Positions 8,201 to 17,321 of a DNA stretch of 64,000 bases are shown here, one piece after another. The DNA is from ZAX-1 sp046533095 (GTDB taxonomy: Bacteria; Bacillota; Clostridia; Lachnospirales; Lachnospiraceae), in NCBI GenBank assembly GCA_046533095.1, contig JAJQRA010000037.1, positions 1 through 64,000 on the forward strand. The letters run 5' to 3'. The notes below the pieces were generated by a model, which had not been told where the DNA came from, did not search any database, and worked only from the letters and a program-made list of their open reading frames with translations. How positions within the stretch are numbered: position 1 is the stretch's first letter; each line of letters starts with the position of its first letter. Both the position numbers and the translations under genes were made by a program.

Positions 8201-8386
8201 ACAAATCGATGTGCCAAAAAGCGGCGTTAACCAATTTGCGCACGGATATGTGCTGAGCTGTTCCAAATCGGTCATACACAAATCGATGTGCCAAAAAGCG
8301 GTGTTAACCAATTTGCGCACGGATATGTGCTAAGCTGTTCCAAATCGGTCATACGCAAATTGACTATGCACAAATTGATGTGCAGA
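8201..8386. repeat. 77-bp direct tandem repeat with partial flanking copies
   Basis: Two full copies (8201-8277 and 8278-8354), about 97% identical, with partial copies before (from about 8175) and after (8355-8386). They fill the space upstream of the TIGR04086 gene. The word CCAAATCGGTYAT in the unit recurs in the 62-bp repeats at 17486-17651. There are no spacers, so it is not a CRISPR. From 7961 to about 8174 I see no gene or clear signal. Confidence 0.8.
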
Positions 8387-8399
8387 AAAGAGGTGGGTT

Positions 8400-8762
8400 T
8401 TGAAAAAAAATATGCCCTTGCTATCCGTAATAAAAATTTTGCTATTCATGTATATCATTACCGGCGTACTGCTCCTTTTGTTGGCCACATTGCTGTATAA
8501 AATGCAACTTAGCGAGGGAATGGTATCCATCGGCATTGTTTTAATATACATCGTATCCGGACTGGTTGGCGGACTGCTTGTGGGTAAAAAAATGAAAAGC
8601 CGGAAATTTATATGGGGTATGGTAATGGGGGGCAGCTATTTTCTGGCGCTTGCGCTAGGATCTATCCTATTTCATCAAGGGCTTCAAATGGAATTGACCC
8701 GGTTTATTACGACACTCATTTTGTGTACGGCTTCCGGTATGGTCGGAGGAATGGTAAGTTGA
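8400..8762 (+). CDS. TIGR04086 family membrane protein (SCIFF-associated)
   Basis: 120-residue protein with four predicted helices and two Gly-rich segments (SGLVGGLLVG, SGMVGGMVS). It matches the TIGR04086 family. These genes are found in Clostridia almost always beside the SCIFF peptide and secDF, but their biochemical role is not known. The TTG start at 8400 follows GAGGTGGG. An internal ATG at 8412 lies too far from it. It is separated from scfA by a tandem repeat that carries a TATAAT-type promoter element, so the two may be separately transcribed. Confidence 0.75.
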   Translation: MKKNMPLLSVIKILLFMYIITGVLLLLLATLLYKMQLSEGMVSIGIVLIYIVSGLVGGLLVGKKMKSRKFIWGMVMGGSYFLALALGSILFHQGLQMELTRFITTLILCTASGMVGGMVS

Positions 8763-8781
8763 TCTATTTTGTAAAAAATAC

Positions 8782-8810
8782 TTTTCTTATAAGGAAAGAT
8801 ATGCTATAAT
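8782..8810 (+). promoter_or_regulatory. Possible promoter for the SCIFF operon
   Basis: TATAAT at 8805-8810 with a weak upstream element (TTTTCT) 17 bp away, in the gap after the TIGR04086 gene. The -10 is perfect and the -35 is poor. Confidence 0.4.
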
Positions 8811-8817
8811 ACAAAAT

Positions 8818-8941
8818 GGTATATTTAAGGCAAGCAATCAATGCAAAAGGTATGCACCATACGGATTTTTATCACATGGGTATATTTAAGGCAAGCAATC
8901 AACGCAAAAGGTATACGCCATATTGATATTTGATCACATGG
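8818..8941. repeat. 61-bp tandem repeat upstream of scfA
   Basis: Two diverged copies starting at 8818 and 8879, sharing GGTATATTTAAGGCAAGC and the later ATCACATGG. They lie in the leader between the possible promoter and the scfA ribosome binding site. Confidence 0.75.
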
Positions 8942-8984
8942 CATCCTGAAAGCGGATAGGACTAAAGTTCAGAAGGAGTTCAAT

Positions 8985-9125
8985 ATGAAACATATAAAAA
9001 CACTAAATACAAAAAAATTACAAAATACAGTTAAGAAGGGTGGCTGTGGAGAATGCCAAACTTCTTGCCAGTCTGCATGTAAGACGAGTTGTACCGTAGG
9101 GAATCAGAGTTGTGAACATAAATAG
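8985..9125 (+). CDS. scfA: SCIFF ranthipeptide precursor (six cysteines in about 45 residues)
   Basis: 46-residue ribosomal peptide of the SCIFF family (TIGR03973). The first about 18 residues (MKHIKTLNTKKLQN...) are the leader recognised by the maturase. The core has six cysteines at 21, 24, 28, 32, 36 and 43, in the spaced C-x2-C-x3-C-x3-C-x3-C-x6-C layout. Known homologues receive thioether (non-alpha, ranthipeptide) bridges from the radical-SAM enzyme encoded next door. The biological role is unsettled, with quorum sensing and regulation proposed. An AGAAGGAG ribosome binding site precedes the ATG. A stem-loop follows the stop before scfB. Confidence 0.93.
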   Translation: MKHIKTLNTKKLQNTVKKGGCGECQTSCQSACKTSCTVGNQSCEHK

Positions 9126-9139
9126 CAGCTGTTTCGTGT

Positions 9140-9181
9140 GAAACAACGACCGTTCGTTTAAAAGCGAGCGGTCATTGTTTC
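9140..9181 (+). terminator. Stem-loop between scfA and scfB (probable attenuator)
   Basis: A 17-bp stem with two G-T wobbles (GAAACAACGACC... against ...GGTCATTGTTTC) and an 8-nt loop, starting 14 bp after the scfA stop. It would give more peptide than maturase by partial termination or by protecting the scfA mRNA 3' end. There is no strong T run. Confidence 0.6.
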
Positions 9182-9242
9182 GTTGTCAAGTGTAGTTGCC
9201 GGTTTGCGGCAAAAAAATGGTAAGAGAGGGGAACAAAAGCCT

Positions 9243-10745
9243 ATGGTTCACCAATATAAAAATAACGGCTATAATATTGTTCTCGATGTAAACAGCGGTG
9301 CAATCCATATCGTAGACGATGTGGTATATGATACGATTCCTTTCTATGAAACTTGTACAAAATCAGAAATAATAGATCGGTTAAAGCAAAGATACGATGA
9401 AATTGAGATTTTAGAAGCACTAGAAGAAATCAAGATGCTTGTAGACGAAGGCCAGCTTTTTACGAAAGACGAGTATGCCGACTATATTGCCGAATTTAAG
9501 GGTCGTCAAACGATCGTCAAAGCGTTATGCCTGCATATAGCCCATGATTGTAACCTTAAATGCCGCTACTGTTTTGCCGAAGAAGGCGAGTATCACGGCA
9601 GGCGTGCAATGATGTCCTTTGAAGTAGGCAAGGCCGCCCTTGATTTTCTGATTGCTCATTCCGGCAGCCGCCAGAATTTGGAAGTAGACTTTTTTGGTGG
9701 AGAGCCTTTAATGAATTTTCAGGTGGTAAAGGATCTCGTCAACTATGCAAGGGGACAAGAGCGATTACACAATAAAAAGTTTCGGTTTACGCTGACTACA
9801 AATGGTGTATTGTTGGACGAGCCTATGATGGAGTTTGCCAACCAAGAGATGGCAAATGTCGTGCTTAGTATAGATGGAAGGAAACAGGTACACGACTTTA
9901 TGCGTCCTTTCCGCAAGGGTACCGGAAGCTACGATTTGATCCTCCCCAAATTCCGGAAATTCGCAGAAAGCAGGAAGCAGAAAAATTATTATGTAAGGGG
10001 AACCTTTACACGCCATAATCTGGATTTTTCAAAAGATGTACTGCATCTGGCTGATTTGGGGTTTAAACAAATTTCAGTAGAACCGGTCGTTGCAGAGGAT
10101 ACGGCGGATTATGCGATCAAAGAACATGATTTGCCACAGGTTTATGAAGAATACGATAAGCTTGCAGTAGAAATGATAAAAAGGCATACGGCCGGAAACG
10201 ATTTTAACTTTTTCCATTTTATGATAGATTTAGAGGGCGGTCCCTGCGTGGCGAAAAGGCTGTCCGGCTGTGGATCGGGTACCGAGTATCTGGCGGTAAC
10301 GCCATGGGGCGATTTGTACCCTTGCCATCAATTTGTAGGCCATGAAACATTTTGCATGGGCAATGTAGTCGAAATAGAACGTTTTCGCAAAACAAATAAA
10401 AGCACCCATGCATTAACCGAGCACGTGCCTACATCAGACAAGAATGCGTCTTCTTTCGATGAGGGTATGTGCCACAGCACGCAATCCGAGGTAAATACAC
10501 AAATTCGGGAAGCGTTTCGCTCATGTAGCGTTTATACAAAGGATGCATGTAAAGAATGTTTCGCAAAATTTTATTGTAGCGGTGGCTGTACGGCCAATGC
10601 CTATAATTTTTGTGGCGATATCCATGGCGCTTATAAAATAGGGTGCCAATTGCAAAAAAAACGTGTGGAATGTGCAATTATGTTAAAAGCGGCATTGGCC
10701 AAGTACAATGCACCACAAAAGGAGGAAGAACATGAAACGAAGTAA
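9243..10745 (+). CDS. scfB: SCIFF radical-SAM maturase
   Basis: About 500 residues. The N-terminal about 95 residues hold the peptide-binding (RRE-like) region. The radical-SAM C-x3-C-x2-C motif is at Cys103, 107 and 110 (HDCNLKCRYC), followed by FFGGEP and the rest of the partial barrel. The C-terminal SPASM domain supplies many cysteines (GCGSG, PCHQF, FCMG, DACKECFAKFYCSGGC, IGCQ) for two auxiliary 4Fe-4S clusters. Known homologues make thioether crosslinks in the SCIFF peptide. ATG 9243 follows AGAGGGG and matches the family N-terminus. The 3' end overlaps secDF by 14 nt. Confidence 0.92.
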   Translation: MVHQYKNNGYNIVLDVNSGAIHIVDDVVYDTIPFYETCTKSEIIDRLKQRYDEIEILEALEEIKMLVDEGQLFTKDEYADYIAEFKGRQTIVKALCLHIAHDCNLKCRYCFAEEGEYHGRRAMMSFEVGKAALDFLIAHSGSRQNLEVDFFGGEPLMNFQVVKDLVNYARGQERLHNKKFRFTLTTNGVLLDEPMMEFANQEMANVVLSIDGRKQVHDFMRPFRKGTGSYDLILPKFRKFAESRKQKNYYVRGTFTRHNLDFSKDVLHLADLGFKQISVEPVVAEDTADYAIKEHDLPQVYEEYDKLAVEMIKRHTAGNDFNFFHFMIDLEGGPCVAKRLSGCGSGTEYLAVTPWGDLYPCHQFVGHETFCMGNVVEIERFRKTNKSTHALTEHVPTSDKNASSFDEGMCHSTQSEVNTQIREAFRSCSVYTKDACKECFAKFYCSGGCTANAYNFCGDIHGAYKIGCQLQKKRVECAIMLKAALAKYNAPQKEEEHETK

Positions 10746-12873
10746 GGGCATAGCAATTCTGGCGGCAATCATTGTAATTTTAGCAGGATTGTCATGGTAT
10801 GCAGGAACGATTATTTCTACAGTTGGAATTGGCGAGAGCCGTAACATAAAGCTAGGGCTTGACTTGGCCGGGGGAGTCAGTATTACGTACCAGGCTGTAG
10901 AAGAGAGTCCAACCGCGGAACAGATGAGCGATACCATTTATAAGCTGCAGCGTCGTGTAGAAACATATAGCACGGAAGCTGTTGTATATCAAGAAGGGGA
11001 CAACCGCATTAACATTGAAATTCCCGGCGTCACCGATGCGAACACTATTTTAGAGGATCTTGGAAAACCGGGATCCCTCGAATTTCAAAAAGAAGATGGG
11101 ACAGTTGTCTTAACCGGAAGCGATGTTGCCAATGCACAGGCGGGAACCTTTACAAACAACCTGGGCAATAAAGAAAATGTTGTGGAATTGACCTTAACCG
11201 ATACAGCGGCGCAAATATTTGAAACTTTGACACGGGAGAATATTGGAAAAACGATTCCAATTGTATATGATGGCACTCCAATTAGCCAACCCGTCGTACA
11301 AAGCGCAATTGCCGGCGGAAAGGCACAGATTACGGGTATGGATAGTTTTGAAGAGGCAGAAGCCTTGGCATCTCAAATCCGCATCGGGTCGCTTTCCTTG
11401 CAGTTAGAGGAGCTTCATTCAAAGGTAGTTGGGGCACAGCTTGGTTCCGAAGCTCTTTCAACAAGTTTAAAAGCTGCGGTAATCGGTATCGCTTTGATTA
11501 TCCTATTCATGATTTGTGTTTATTTGATTCCTGGACTGGCTTCCGGCATTGCGCTCATTTTATATTGTGCAATGACAATCTATGTATTGTGGATATTTGA
11601 CATTACCTTAACCTTGCCTGGTATTGCAGGTATTATCCTGTCCATTGGTATGGCCGTTGATGCAAACGTTATTATCTTTGCAAGGATAAGGGAGGAACTA
11701 GCAGCGGGCAAAGCGGTCAATACTGCCATCAAAATAGGGTTTGAAAAGGCACTCTCAGCGATTGTAGATGGAAATATTACAACGTTGATTGCAGCCGTTG
11801 TATTGGGAATGCGAGGCTCTGGCAGTGTCAAAGGGTTTGCCTACACGCTTGGGATCGGTATTGTACTATCTATGTTTACCGCTCTTGTGGTAACAAGATG
11901 GATTCTAAAATGCTTTTATGCAATCGGTTTAAAAAGCGAGAGATTTTATGGAATCCCAAAAACACGCGAAACAATCGATTTTCTTGGCAAACGCAAACTC
12001 TTTTTTGCAATATCCATTGTAGTCGTACTTGCAGGGTTTGTCGGTATGGGAATCCATAGCCAAAACGGAAATATTTTAAACTACAGTTTGGATTTTGTTG
12101 GCGGAAGTTCTACCACAGCTACTTTTCATGAGGACTATTCCATTGAAGAAATCGATGCCCAAATCGTTCCGCTGGTAGCAGAAATTACCGGTGACGGAAA
12201 TGTCCAGACCCAAAAAATTGCAGACAGTACGCAGATTGTGATTAAGACAAGATCGTTAGGGCTGGCAGAACGTGAATCTTTAAATACAATGCTGGTAGAC
12301 AAATTTGCAGTTGACGAAACGACGATCGTATCCGAAAATATTAGCTCAACCATAAGTTCCGAGATGAAAGCAGATGCCTTATGGGCAGTCACGATTGCAA
12401 CGTTATGTATGCTTATCTATATCTGGTTTCGGTTTAAAGACATTCGTTTTGCGGGCAGTGCCGTCATTGCATTGCTGCATGATGTGCTGATTGTGCTTAC
12501 GTTCTATGTGATATCATGGACTTCTGTCGGCAGTACCTTTATTGCTTGCATGCTTACGATTGTCGGCTATTCCGTCAATGCAACGATCGTAATATTCGAC
12601 CGTATCAGGGAAAATATGGCAACGATGAGAACTCAGACGCCGGATGCATTAAAAGAAGTGGCGAACAGGAGTATCACCCAGACATTGACAAGAAGTATCT
12701 ATACCTCACTGACCACATTTATTACAATCTTTATACTTTGGCTTTTGGGTGTTGCCTCTATCAAGGAATTTGCCCTCCCATTAATGATGGGCATTATATG
12801 TGGCGCATATTCTTCCGTATGCATCACAGGGGCACTATGGTATGTATTTAAAACGAGGTTTGCTAAAAAATAG
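10732..12873 (+). CDS. secDF: Fused protein translocase subunit SecDF
   Basis: About 713 residues, a SecD and SecF fused into one chain with twelve membrane helices. SecD-type features include GLDLAGGVSITYQ near residue 45, the P1 loop, and the GMAVDANVIIFARIREE segment. The SecF half starts at about 410 (LDFVGGSS) and has the matching VGYSVNATIVIFDRIREN. It uses the proton or sodium gradient to pull secreted proteins through SecYEG. ATG 10732 follows AAAGGAGG and lies inside the end of scfB, so translation is probably coupled. The SCIFF-secDF linkage is conserved in Clostridia. Confidence 0.92.
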   Translation: MKRSKGIAILAAIIVILAGLSWYAGTIISTVGIGESRNIKLGLDLAGGVSITYQAVEESPTAEQMSDTIYKLQRRVETYSTEAVVYQEGDNRINIEIPGVTDANTILEDLGKPGSLEFQKEDGTVVLTGSDVANAQAGTFTNNLGNKENVVELTLTDTAAQIFETLTRENIGKTIPIVYDGTPISQPVVQSAIAGGKAQITGMDSFEEAEALASQIRIGSLSLQLEELHSKVVGAQLGSEALSTSLKAAVIGIALIILFMICVYLIPGLASGIALILYCAMTIYVLWIFDITLTLPGIAGIILSIGMAVDANVIIFARIREELAAGKAVNTAIKIGFEKALSAIVDGNITTLIAAVVLGMRGSGSVKGFAYTLGIGIVLSMFTALVVTRWILKCFYAIGLKSERFYGIPKTRETIDFLGKRKLFFAISIVVVLAGFVGMGIHSQNGNILNYSLDFVGGSSTTATFHEDYSIEEIDAQIVPLVAEITGDGNVQTQKIADSTQIVIKTRSLGLAERESLNTMLVDKFAVDETTIVSENISSTISSEMKADALWAVTIATLCMLIYIWFRFKDIRFAGSAVIALLHDVLIVLTFYVISWTSVGSTFIACMLTIVGYSVNATIVIFDRIRENMATMRTQTPDALKEVANRSITQTLTRSIYTSLTTFITIFILWLLGVASIKEFALPLMMGIICGAYSSVCITGALWYVFKTRFAKK

Positions 12874-12968
12874 CACGCTTAGAGCAATTCCCTTTAAAAC
12901 GAAGTTTGCTAAAGCAGCACTATGCTATCCATTTAAAACAGAGTTTGCCTAAAATAGCACGCTTAGCA
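12841..12968 (+). repeat. Degenerate duplications of the secDF 3' end
   Basis: The last coding bases of secDF (TTTAAAACGAGGTTTGCTAA) are followed by two degenerate copies at about 12892 and 12930, with shared TAGCACGCTTAG blocks. They fill the gap up to the terminator at 13035. No gene is present from 12874 to 13198. Confidence 0.7.
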
Positions 12969-13034
12969 ATCCCTTTTAATTTTATTGCCTGTGGTGTTTT
13001 CCTCAAAGCTTAGTAGAACTTTCTTATAAAGTAA

Positions 13035-13070
13035 AAAAACATCCTGCCTAACTTGTGGCGGGATGTTTTC
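13035..13070. terminator. Terminator between convergent secDF and diguanylate cyclase genes
   Basis: AAAAACATCCTGCC pairs with GGCGGGATGTTTTC with one wobble and an 8-nt loop. Runs of A on one side and T on the other suggest activity in both directions. Confidence 0.8.
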
Positions 13071-13213
13071 ATGTTACGCTAGGAACAGACCTGTGCCCGT
13101 CGGTCAGGCATAGTGGGTCAAGATGTTTCATGTTACGCTAGAAACAGACCTGTAACCGTCATAGGCGTTTAGCTGCGGTTGGATATTTCCATATTACACT
13201 AGGAACAGACCCG
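13069..13213. repeat. Three copies of a short repeat at the diguanylate cyclase 3' end
   Basis: Copies of TTACGCTAGGAACAGACCTG begin at about 13073, 13134 and 13193. The third covers the stop codon and last codons of the cyclase gene. The units are about 60 bp apart. Confidence 0.75.
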
Positions 13214-14245
13214 GTTGCGCCCTGTGTTCTTTGCTGTATAAAGCAACATGTCTGACTTTGAAACTGAGCCTTCAAAATCCTGCCAGTCAACCATTGTTAA
13301 GCCACCAGAAAACGTAATCGGCTTCTTATTCAGCACATCTAGGAGCTGCGTATCTGCGGTTAAAGCCTGTGCCATACGCATCAATGCCGCACGGCAAATA
13401 TCCGTAGAATGCGTTTCAAACAGCACCAAAAATTCCTCTCCGCCATAGCGGAACACAGAATCTTCACTACGTACCGCTCCCGAAATGATGTCTGCAAACC
13501 TTTTAAGGACAATATCACCTGTATCATGCCCAAAATTATCATTGACTTTCTTAAAGTGGTCGATGTCAAGCATTGCGACACAAAACGGCTTATTCTGGTT
13601 TGCAAGTGATGGAACCATCTCTTGTAGCCAACGGCGATTGTACAAGCCTGTAAGCTGGTCGTGATATGCACCTTGTTCTAATTCTGCTTTTTCAGCGCCA
13701 CGGCGTTGTGCAAGCAAATCCTCCGTTTGCTGTTCCACACGAGCGAGCAGCAATAGGCTAATGAATATGGTTAAAACCGAAAATGACAGTATGTAAGGGT
13801 CGTCACTGCTTATTGATGTATAGGCATCCCGAAAAAATAGCAATACAGCTGCAATGGGCGAAAGGAATAGCAATAGATTGCGTGACCACTTATAGGATAC
13901 GATGACGAGTTGTATCTGAAAGCATACCAGTGTATAAATCAATCCGGCTATCTCTTTAAGATATAAATTCGTTAAAATGGCATACAGAAATATCTCCCAA
14001 GAAATAATCGTAATACACAGCGAGTACCTACGCTTTATCAACACGCCGCTAAGAATGGTATACACGAGCAGCGAGCAGATGTCGAACCAAATTACATCAT
14101 GTCGCACGAAACGGACTGCGAACATAAAGATATGCACGGATGCGGAACCTACAATTAGGAGCACCGTAGCATAAAGCTGCCTAATCTCATCGGCCTGCAA
14201 ACCCTTTGTGCGAGCTAAAATCCAATTATTAACTTTGTTCATCAT
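13199..14245 (-). CDS. Membrane-bound GGDEF diguanylate cyclase
   Basis: 348 residues. Six or so membrane helices fill residues about 20-170, a short coiled linker follows, and the C-terminal GGDEF domain (about 185-348) makes cyclic di-GMP from two GTP. The active-site loop is RYGGEEF. An RxxD inhibitory site (RSED) sits five residues before it, so product feedback is expected. Metal ligands in LDIDHFKKVND and NFGHDTGD are present. The sensor domain is not a recognised family. The start follows GGGAGAGGG. It lies 21 bp downstream of the M29 peptidase gene and may share its transcript. Confidence 0.88.
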   Translation of the reverse strand: MMNKVNNWILARTKGLQADEIRQLYATVLLIVGSASVHIFMFAVRFVRHDVIWFDICSLLVYTILSGVLIKRRYSLCITIISWEIFLYAILTNLYLKEIAGLIYTLVCFQIQLVIVSYKWSRNLLLFLSPIAAVLLFFRDAYTSISSDDPYILSFSVLTIFISLLLLARVEQQTEDLLAQRRGAEKAELEQGAYHDQLTGLYNRRWLQEMVPSLANQNKPFCVAMLDIDHFKKVNDNFGHDTGDIVLKRFADIISGAVRSEDSVFRYGGEEFLVLFETHSTDICRAALMRMAQALTADTQLLDVLNKKPITFSGGLTMVDWQDFEGSVSKSDMLLYTAKNTGRNRVCS

Positions 14246-14266
14246 AGATGTACCCTCTCCCGACTT

Positions 14267-16339
14267 TTACCCAAGTGGAATATTTAGCTGCTCTGTCCCC
14301 GCAACTACAAACTTTCCATCGCTTATTATGTCTATCGTTGTCTTATCTTTTCTAATCACCACAATTTTATCTAGTTCATCATAAGGAATCGTAATGTCCG
14401 TGTGGCAATTAAAATATGCTTTCTCCACGTCTTCTTTTCTTAAAATGGAAATTTCATTGTCCCTCGCAACGATTTCTTTTCCATCAGGATTGTAGACGCT
14501 CGTATCTTCTGCGTGGCTGTAGCAGGTATCTCCCACCGCAAAATGCGGACCGGTCTTTTCTGCGATCAAAATGGGCAGTTTATCTGCAATGCCATAATCT
14601 CGCCCCATTTTATACGCAACTGTATTCGTACCAATGGCAAATTCGCCCATCGGCAACGTATCATGGTGATGCAGTAATTCTTCTCCTAAAAATCTAAGGT
14701 TTTCTTCTTCTTTTTCAAAGTTTTTACAGCTGTACCTTGCAATCATGCCATCTTTAAATTCCACTTCCAAATCTACGTATTTTAGATTTCGCAAGTAAAC
14801 TTGTGTCACGTGCAGGAGTCCGTTTGTGCCTTTTAATACCGGAGATGTAAATACTTCACCTACCGGAATGTTGACATCTGCAACACAGTTTTCAAATATC
14901 GTTTCTTTTGTGCCCTCCTGCAGTGGGTAAAGTGCCACCGTAAGGTCTGTTTTGTTTGCCCCCTTGCCGGTAATGTGTACCGCTTCCCCCTCATCTAGTA
15001 CATCAATTATTTTTTGTTGCATCTGTTGGTAAAGTGTATATGAAAGTGTATTAATTTCCACTGTTTTTGCAAAAATTTCAGTAAATTTTTCACCTATTTC
15101 CGGTATTGGATACGCAATGATTGTAAAGCTACGTTCATCACCTTTGATGTATTCATTGGTTAACTGCCCTAGTATATTTGTATAATATACATTTAATTTT
15201 TGTTGTTTCTTACTGTATTGATAGCCTTGCAGTTTATTTTTTGGTGTAAATAAAAGTTCGCCGAACACTTCGACGACTGCCGGACCCGCATAGTATGACG
15301 CTAATTTCTTTTGCTTTTCATAGGTTGTCCGCGTGCACGCAAGCCTTCGCTCTACAAAAATTTTGTCCAAATACAGTGCACGATCCGCCTTGTGATCATA
15401 GTCATACTGCCTATTTGGCGACGAAGATGCCACGCCGGAATCATGATTTCCTTTGTTAAAAAAAGAGGAAACCGCATTCCTTGAAATGACCGGCCGTAAA
15501 CCCATTTTCTCAAAATTTTTAATCGCCACCCGCATCATTCGCTCAAATCCAATTGGATAGTGGAGTGCAACTGTCTTTTTCTTATATAAATCCTTTCCGG
15601 TATTCAAAAATCCAATGCGGTAGCCCTCTGTATAGGTGTCCGCCATAGACGCAATCTCGCCTTCACTCCTTGTATTTAAAAATTCTGATATTAAAATCTC
15701 GTTTTCGCTAATATAGCTCCCATAGCGATACAAATACCTTTGATCCGACAAATCCGAATCTTCTATGATTCTTGTATAGAAATCAAGGCTACTATCAAGC
15801 TGCTCCGCAATCGAAAATTCGATAAATACTTCACAATAATCATGGAAAAACCAGTACATAATTTGCTCAATTTCTTTTGGTGTTGTACCCTCCGCCCGTT
15901 CAAAACAATTGTAGATTTCTACAAACAATTCCGCCAAAATCGTCATGCTGTAGGTACGTTCCTCAAATGCATAGGCTATCATGGCACGTAGCTCAGAATA
16001 AAGGAAACAAAGCTGTTTTCCATAGTCCTCCCCGAAAGCTTCCCGTGCATAGTCCGGGTTTGCGTAACTAGCACCATAGTTCTCCGGTTTTAGATCCGCA
16101 TATAGCCTATGATTACATAATTTACATTCTTCTAAGGTCTTTTTATGAAAGGCACCGGAAGCAATCTCTTCTTCTAATTGTTTGATCTGTATGATAAATT
16201 TCGCCATTGATTGAAAATAGGTGCAATAAGGTTTCGGCGTCGTACACTCGCTTTGTATAGAAACAATCCGTTCCATCACCAATTCAAAACGTTCTGCCAC
16301 ATCTTCCTCGTATGGCTGATAAAATTCTCTATAACCCAT
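14267..16339 (-). CDS. M29-family leucyl aminopeptidase with long N-terminal extension
   Basis: 690 residues, against about 370-410 for the usual M29 aminopeptidase. The C-terminal half carries the metallopeptidase features: VPVGEVFTSP-type (here NIPVGEVFTSPV), GEFAIGTNTVAY and EKTGPHFAVGDTCYSHAED, which hold the Glu, His and Asp ligands for two metal ions. The N-terminal about 300 residues are helical, with three cysteines near 75 and no recognised domain. It is expected to be cytoplasmic and to remove N-terminal residues from peptides. The start follows AAGGGAG. The gene comes after the DUF6142 gene across a duplicated junction. Confidence 0.75.
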   Translation of the reverse strand: MGYREFYQPYEEDVAERFELVMERIVSIQSECTTPKPYCTYFQSMAKFIIQIKQLEEEIASGAFHKKTLEECKLCNHRLYADLKPENYGASYANPDYAREAFGEDYGKQLCFLYSELRAMIAYAFEERTYSMTILAELFVEIYNCFERAEGTTPKEIEQIMYWFFHDYCEVFIEFSIAEQLDSSLDFYTRIIEDSDLSDQRYLYRYGSYISENEILISEFLNTRSEGEIASMADTYTEGYRIGFLNTGKDLYKKKTVALHYPIGFERMMRVAIKNFEKMGLRPVISRNAVSSFFNKGNHDSGVASSSPNRQYDYDHKADRALYLDKIFVERRLACTRTTYEKQKKLASYYAGPAVVEVFGELLFTPKNKLQGYQYSKKQQKLNVYYTNILGQLTNEYIKGDERSFTIIAYPIPEIGEKFTEIFAKTVEINTLSYTLYQQMQQKIIDVLDEGEAVHITGKGANKTDLTVALYPLQEGTKETIFENCVADVNIPVGEVFTSPVLKGTNGLLHVTQVYLRNLKYVDLEVEFKDGMIARYSCKNFEKEEENLRFLGEELLHHHDTLPMGEFAIGTNTVAYKMGRDYGIADKLPILIAEKTGPHFAVGDTCYSHAEDTSVYNPDGKEIVARDNEISILRKEDVEKAYFNCHTDITIPYDELDKIVVIRKDKTTIDIISDGKFVVAGTEQLNIPLG

Positions 16340-16441
16340 TATGTGAACTCCCTTGAATTTTTATTTTATCAGCAAGCTAGCCCGGAGACATAAAATCGGT
16401 AGTCCCCATTTTGTTGACTCACTTGAACTTTTATTCTAATT
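16331..16441 (-). repeat. Duplicated gene junction between DUF6142 and M29 genes
   Basis: Minus strand: AAAATTCAAGGGAGTTCACATAATGGG at the true M29 start has a diverged copy about 63 bp upstream (from about 16433). That copy includes the ribosome binding site and a ghost ATG. Confidence 0.7.
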
Positions 16442-16777
16442 TTACCAAAATATCCCTACCAGATAAACCGACACCCACCCTCCAGCAGCAAACAATCCAA
16501 ATACCATCCCTAAGATAGGAAATAGTTTGTAGCTATTTTCTTCCCTTAATCCTGATATAGCAGGGAGCAGGGAAAATACCGCTACCATCATAGACAAAAT
16601 CCCTACACCTCCAAGATAAACGTTTTCCCTCCCCCTGTTTTGAAAAGAAAGCACCATCACTGCAATGCCAAGGGCAATCGAAAAAAATGCCATCGCAAAA
16701 GCAGATACCCCTTTCACAGAATGCCTTTTTTCGGTAAATTTATAATTATGCCCTTTTTTATGTCCTTTTTTCCTCAT
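16442..16777 (-). CDS. DUF6142 family membrane protein
   Basis: 111 residues with a basic N-terminus (KKGHKKGHNYKFTEKRHSVKG) and three predicted membrane helices. The KFTEKRHS...G motif followed by a helical hairpin fits the DUF6142 family of Firmicutes, whose function is unknown. It lies between the VanZ-like gene and the M29 peptidase gene. Confidence 0.6.
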   Translation of the reverse strand: MRKKGHKKGHNYKFTEKRHSVKGVSAFAMAFFSIALGIAVMVLSFQNRGRENVYLGGVGILSMMVAVFSLLPAISGLREENSYKLFPILGMVFGLFAAGGWVSVYLVGIFW

Positions 16778-16852
16778 CCTAGTATCCTCTTGATTCCATT
16801 GCTTTCACGGTATCATTCTCTCTTGTGTGCATATGAATTTTTTTGGAAGATT

Positions 16853-17311
16853 TTATTTTTGTGGAATTACGTTTCTCCCGATGAAATAAAAACATAGATA
16901 TCCGATCATGCCACCTATCGTATTTAATAATAAATCGTCTACATCAAAAGATCCTACTTTCGAGATGAACTGTATTGTTTCTACAGTAAGACTAAATTCA
17001 AAGCTAAGAAATACCATATGAAATCCAGAACGGAATTTCCGGTTAATAACCGGCATAATCGCCCCAAATGGAACAAACGCTGCAACGTTTCCCACTAGAT
17101 TTATCAAAACGACTGTCATGCCAAGTGTTTCACGATATTTAATAAACCTTCCTATTTCTTTAAATAAAATCAAATTATACTGATAGTTCCTGCTTTCAAA
17201 TGTCCTTCCTGCACTTTCTGCAAAAAATAAAAAGTAGGTTAAACAAATAATATAGGCTCCAAATACAATTTTACTGCATATGCGAAGTATTTTTTTATGC
17301 TCTGTCTTCAA
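16853..17311 (-). CDS. VanZ-like membrane protein
   Basis: 152 residues with about four membrane helices and the VanZ signature: a first helix, a region with NLVGNVAAFVPFGAIMP, and a final GSFDVDDLLLNTIGGMIGY. VanZ itself gives low-level teicoplanin resistance. Most chromosomal relatives have unknown roles. It is 10 bp downstream of the small membrane protein gene and probably the same transcript. There are no vancomycin-resistance genes nearby, so a resistance role is not implied. Confidence 0.8.
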   Translation of the reverse strand: MKTEHKKILRICSKIVFGAYIICLTYFLFFAESAGRTFESRNYQYNLILFKEIGRFIKYRETLGMTVVLINLVGNVAAFVPFGAIMPVINRKFRSGFHMVFLSFEFSLTVETIQFISKVGSFDVDDLLLNTIGGMIGYLCFYFIGRNVIPQK

Positions 17312-17321
17312 CTTTTCTTCC

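Noticed and set aside
8201..8386. Possible CRISPR array
   Set aside because: The 77-bp units are directly contiguous with no variable spacers, and there are no cas genes in the window.
8985..10745. SCIFF peptide and maturase as a new RiPP system
   Set aside because: They match the described SCIFF/ranthipeptide family closely. Only the local regulation is of added interest.
16853..17311. Glycopeptide resistance gene vanZ
   Set aside because: Only the broad VanZ-like family can be supported. There are no vanA/vanH/vanX or vanRS genes nearby.
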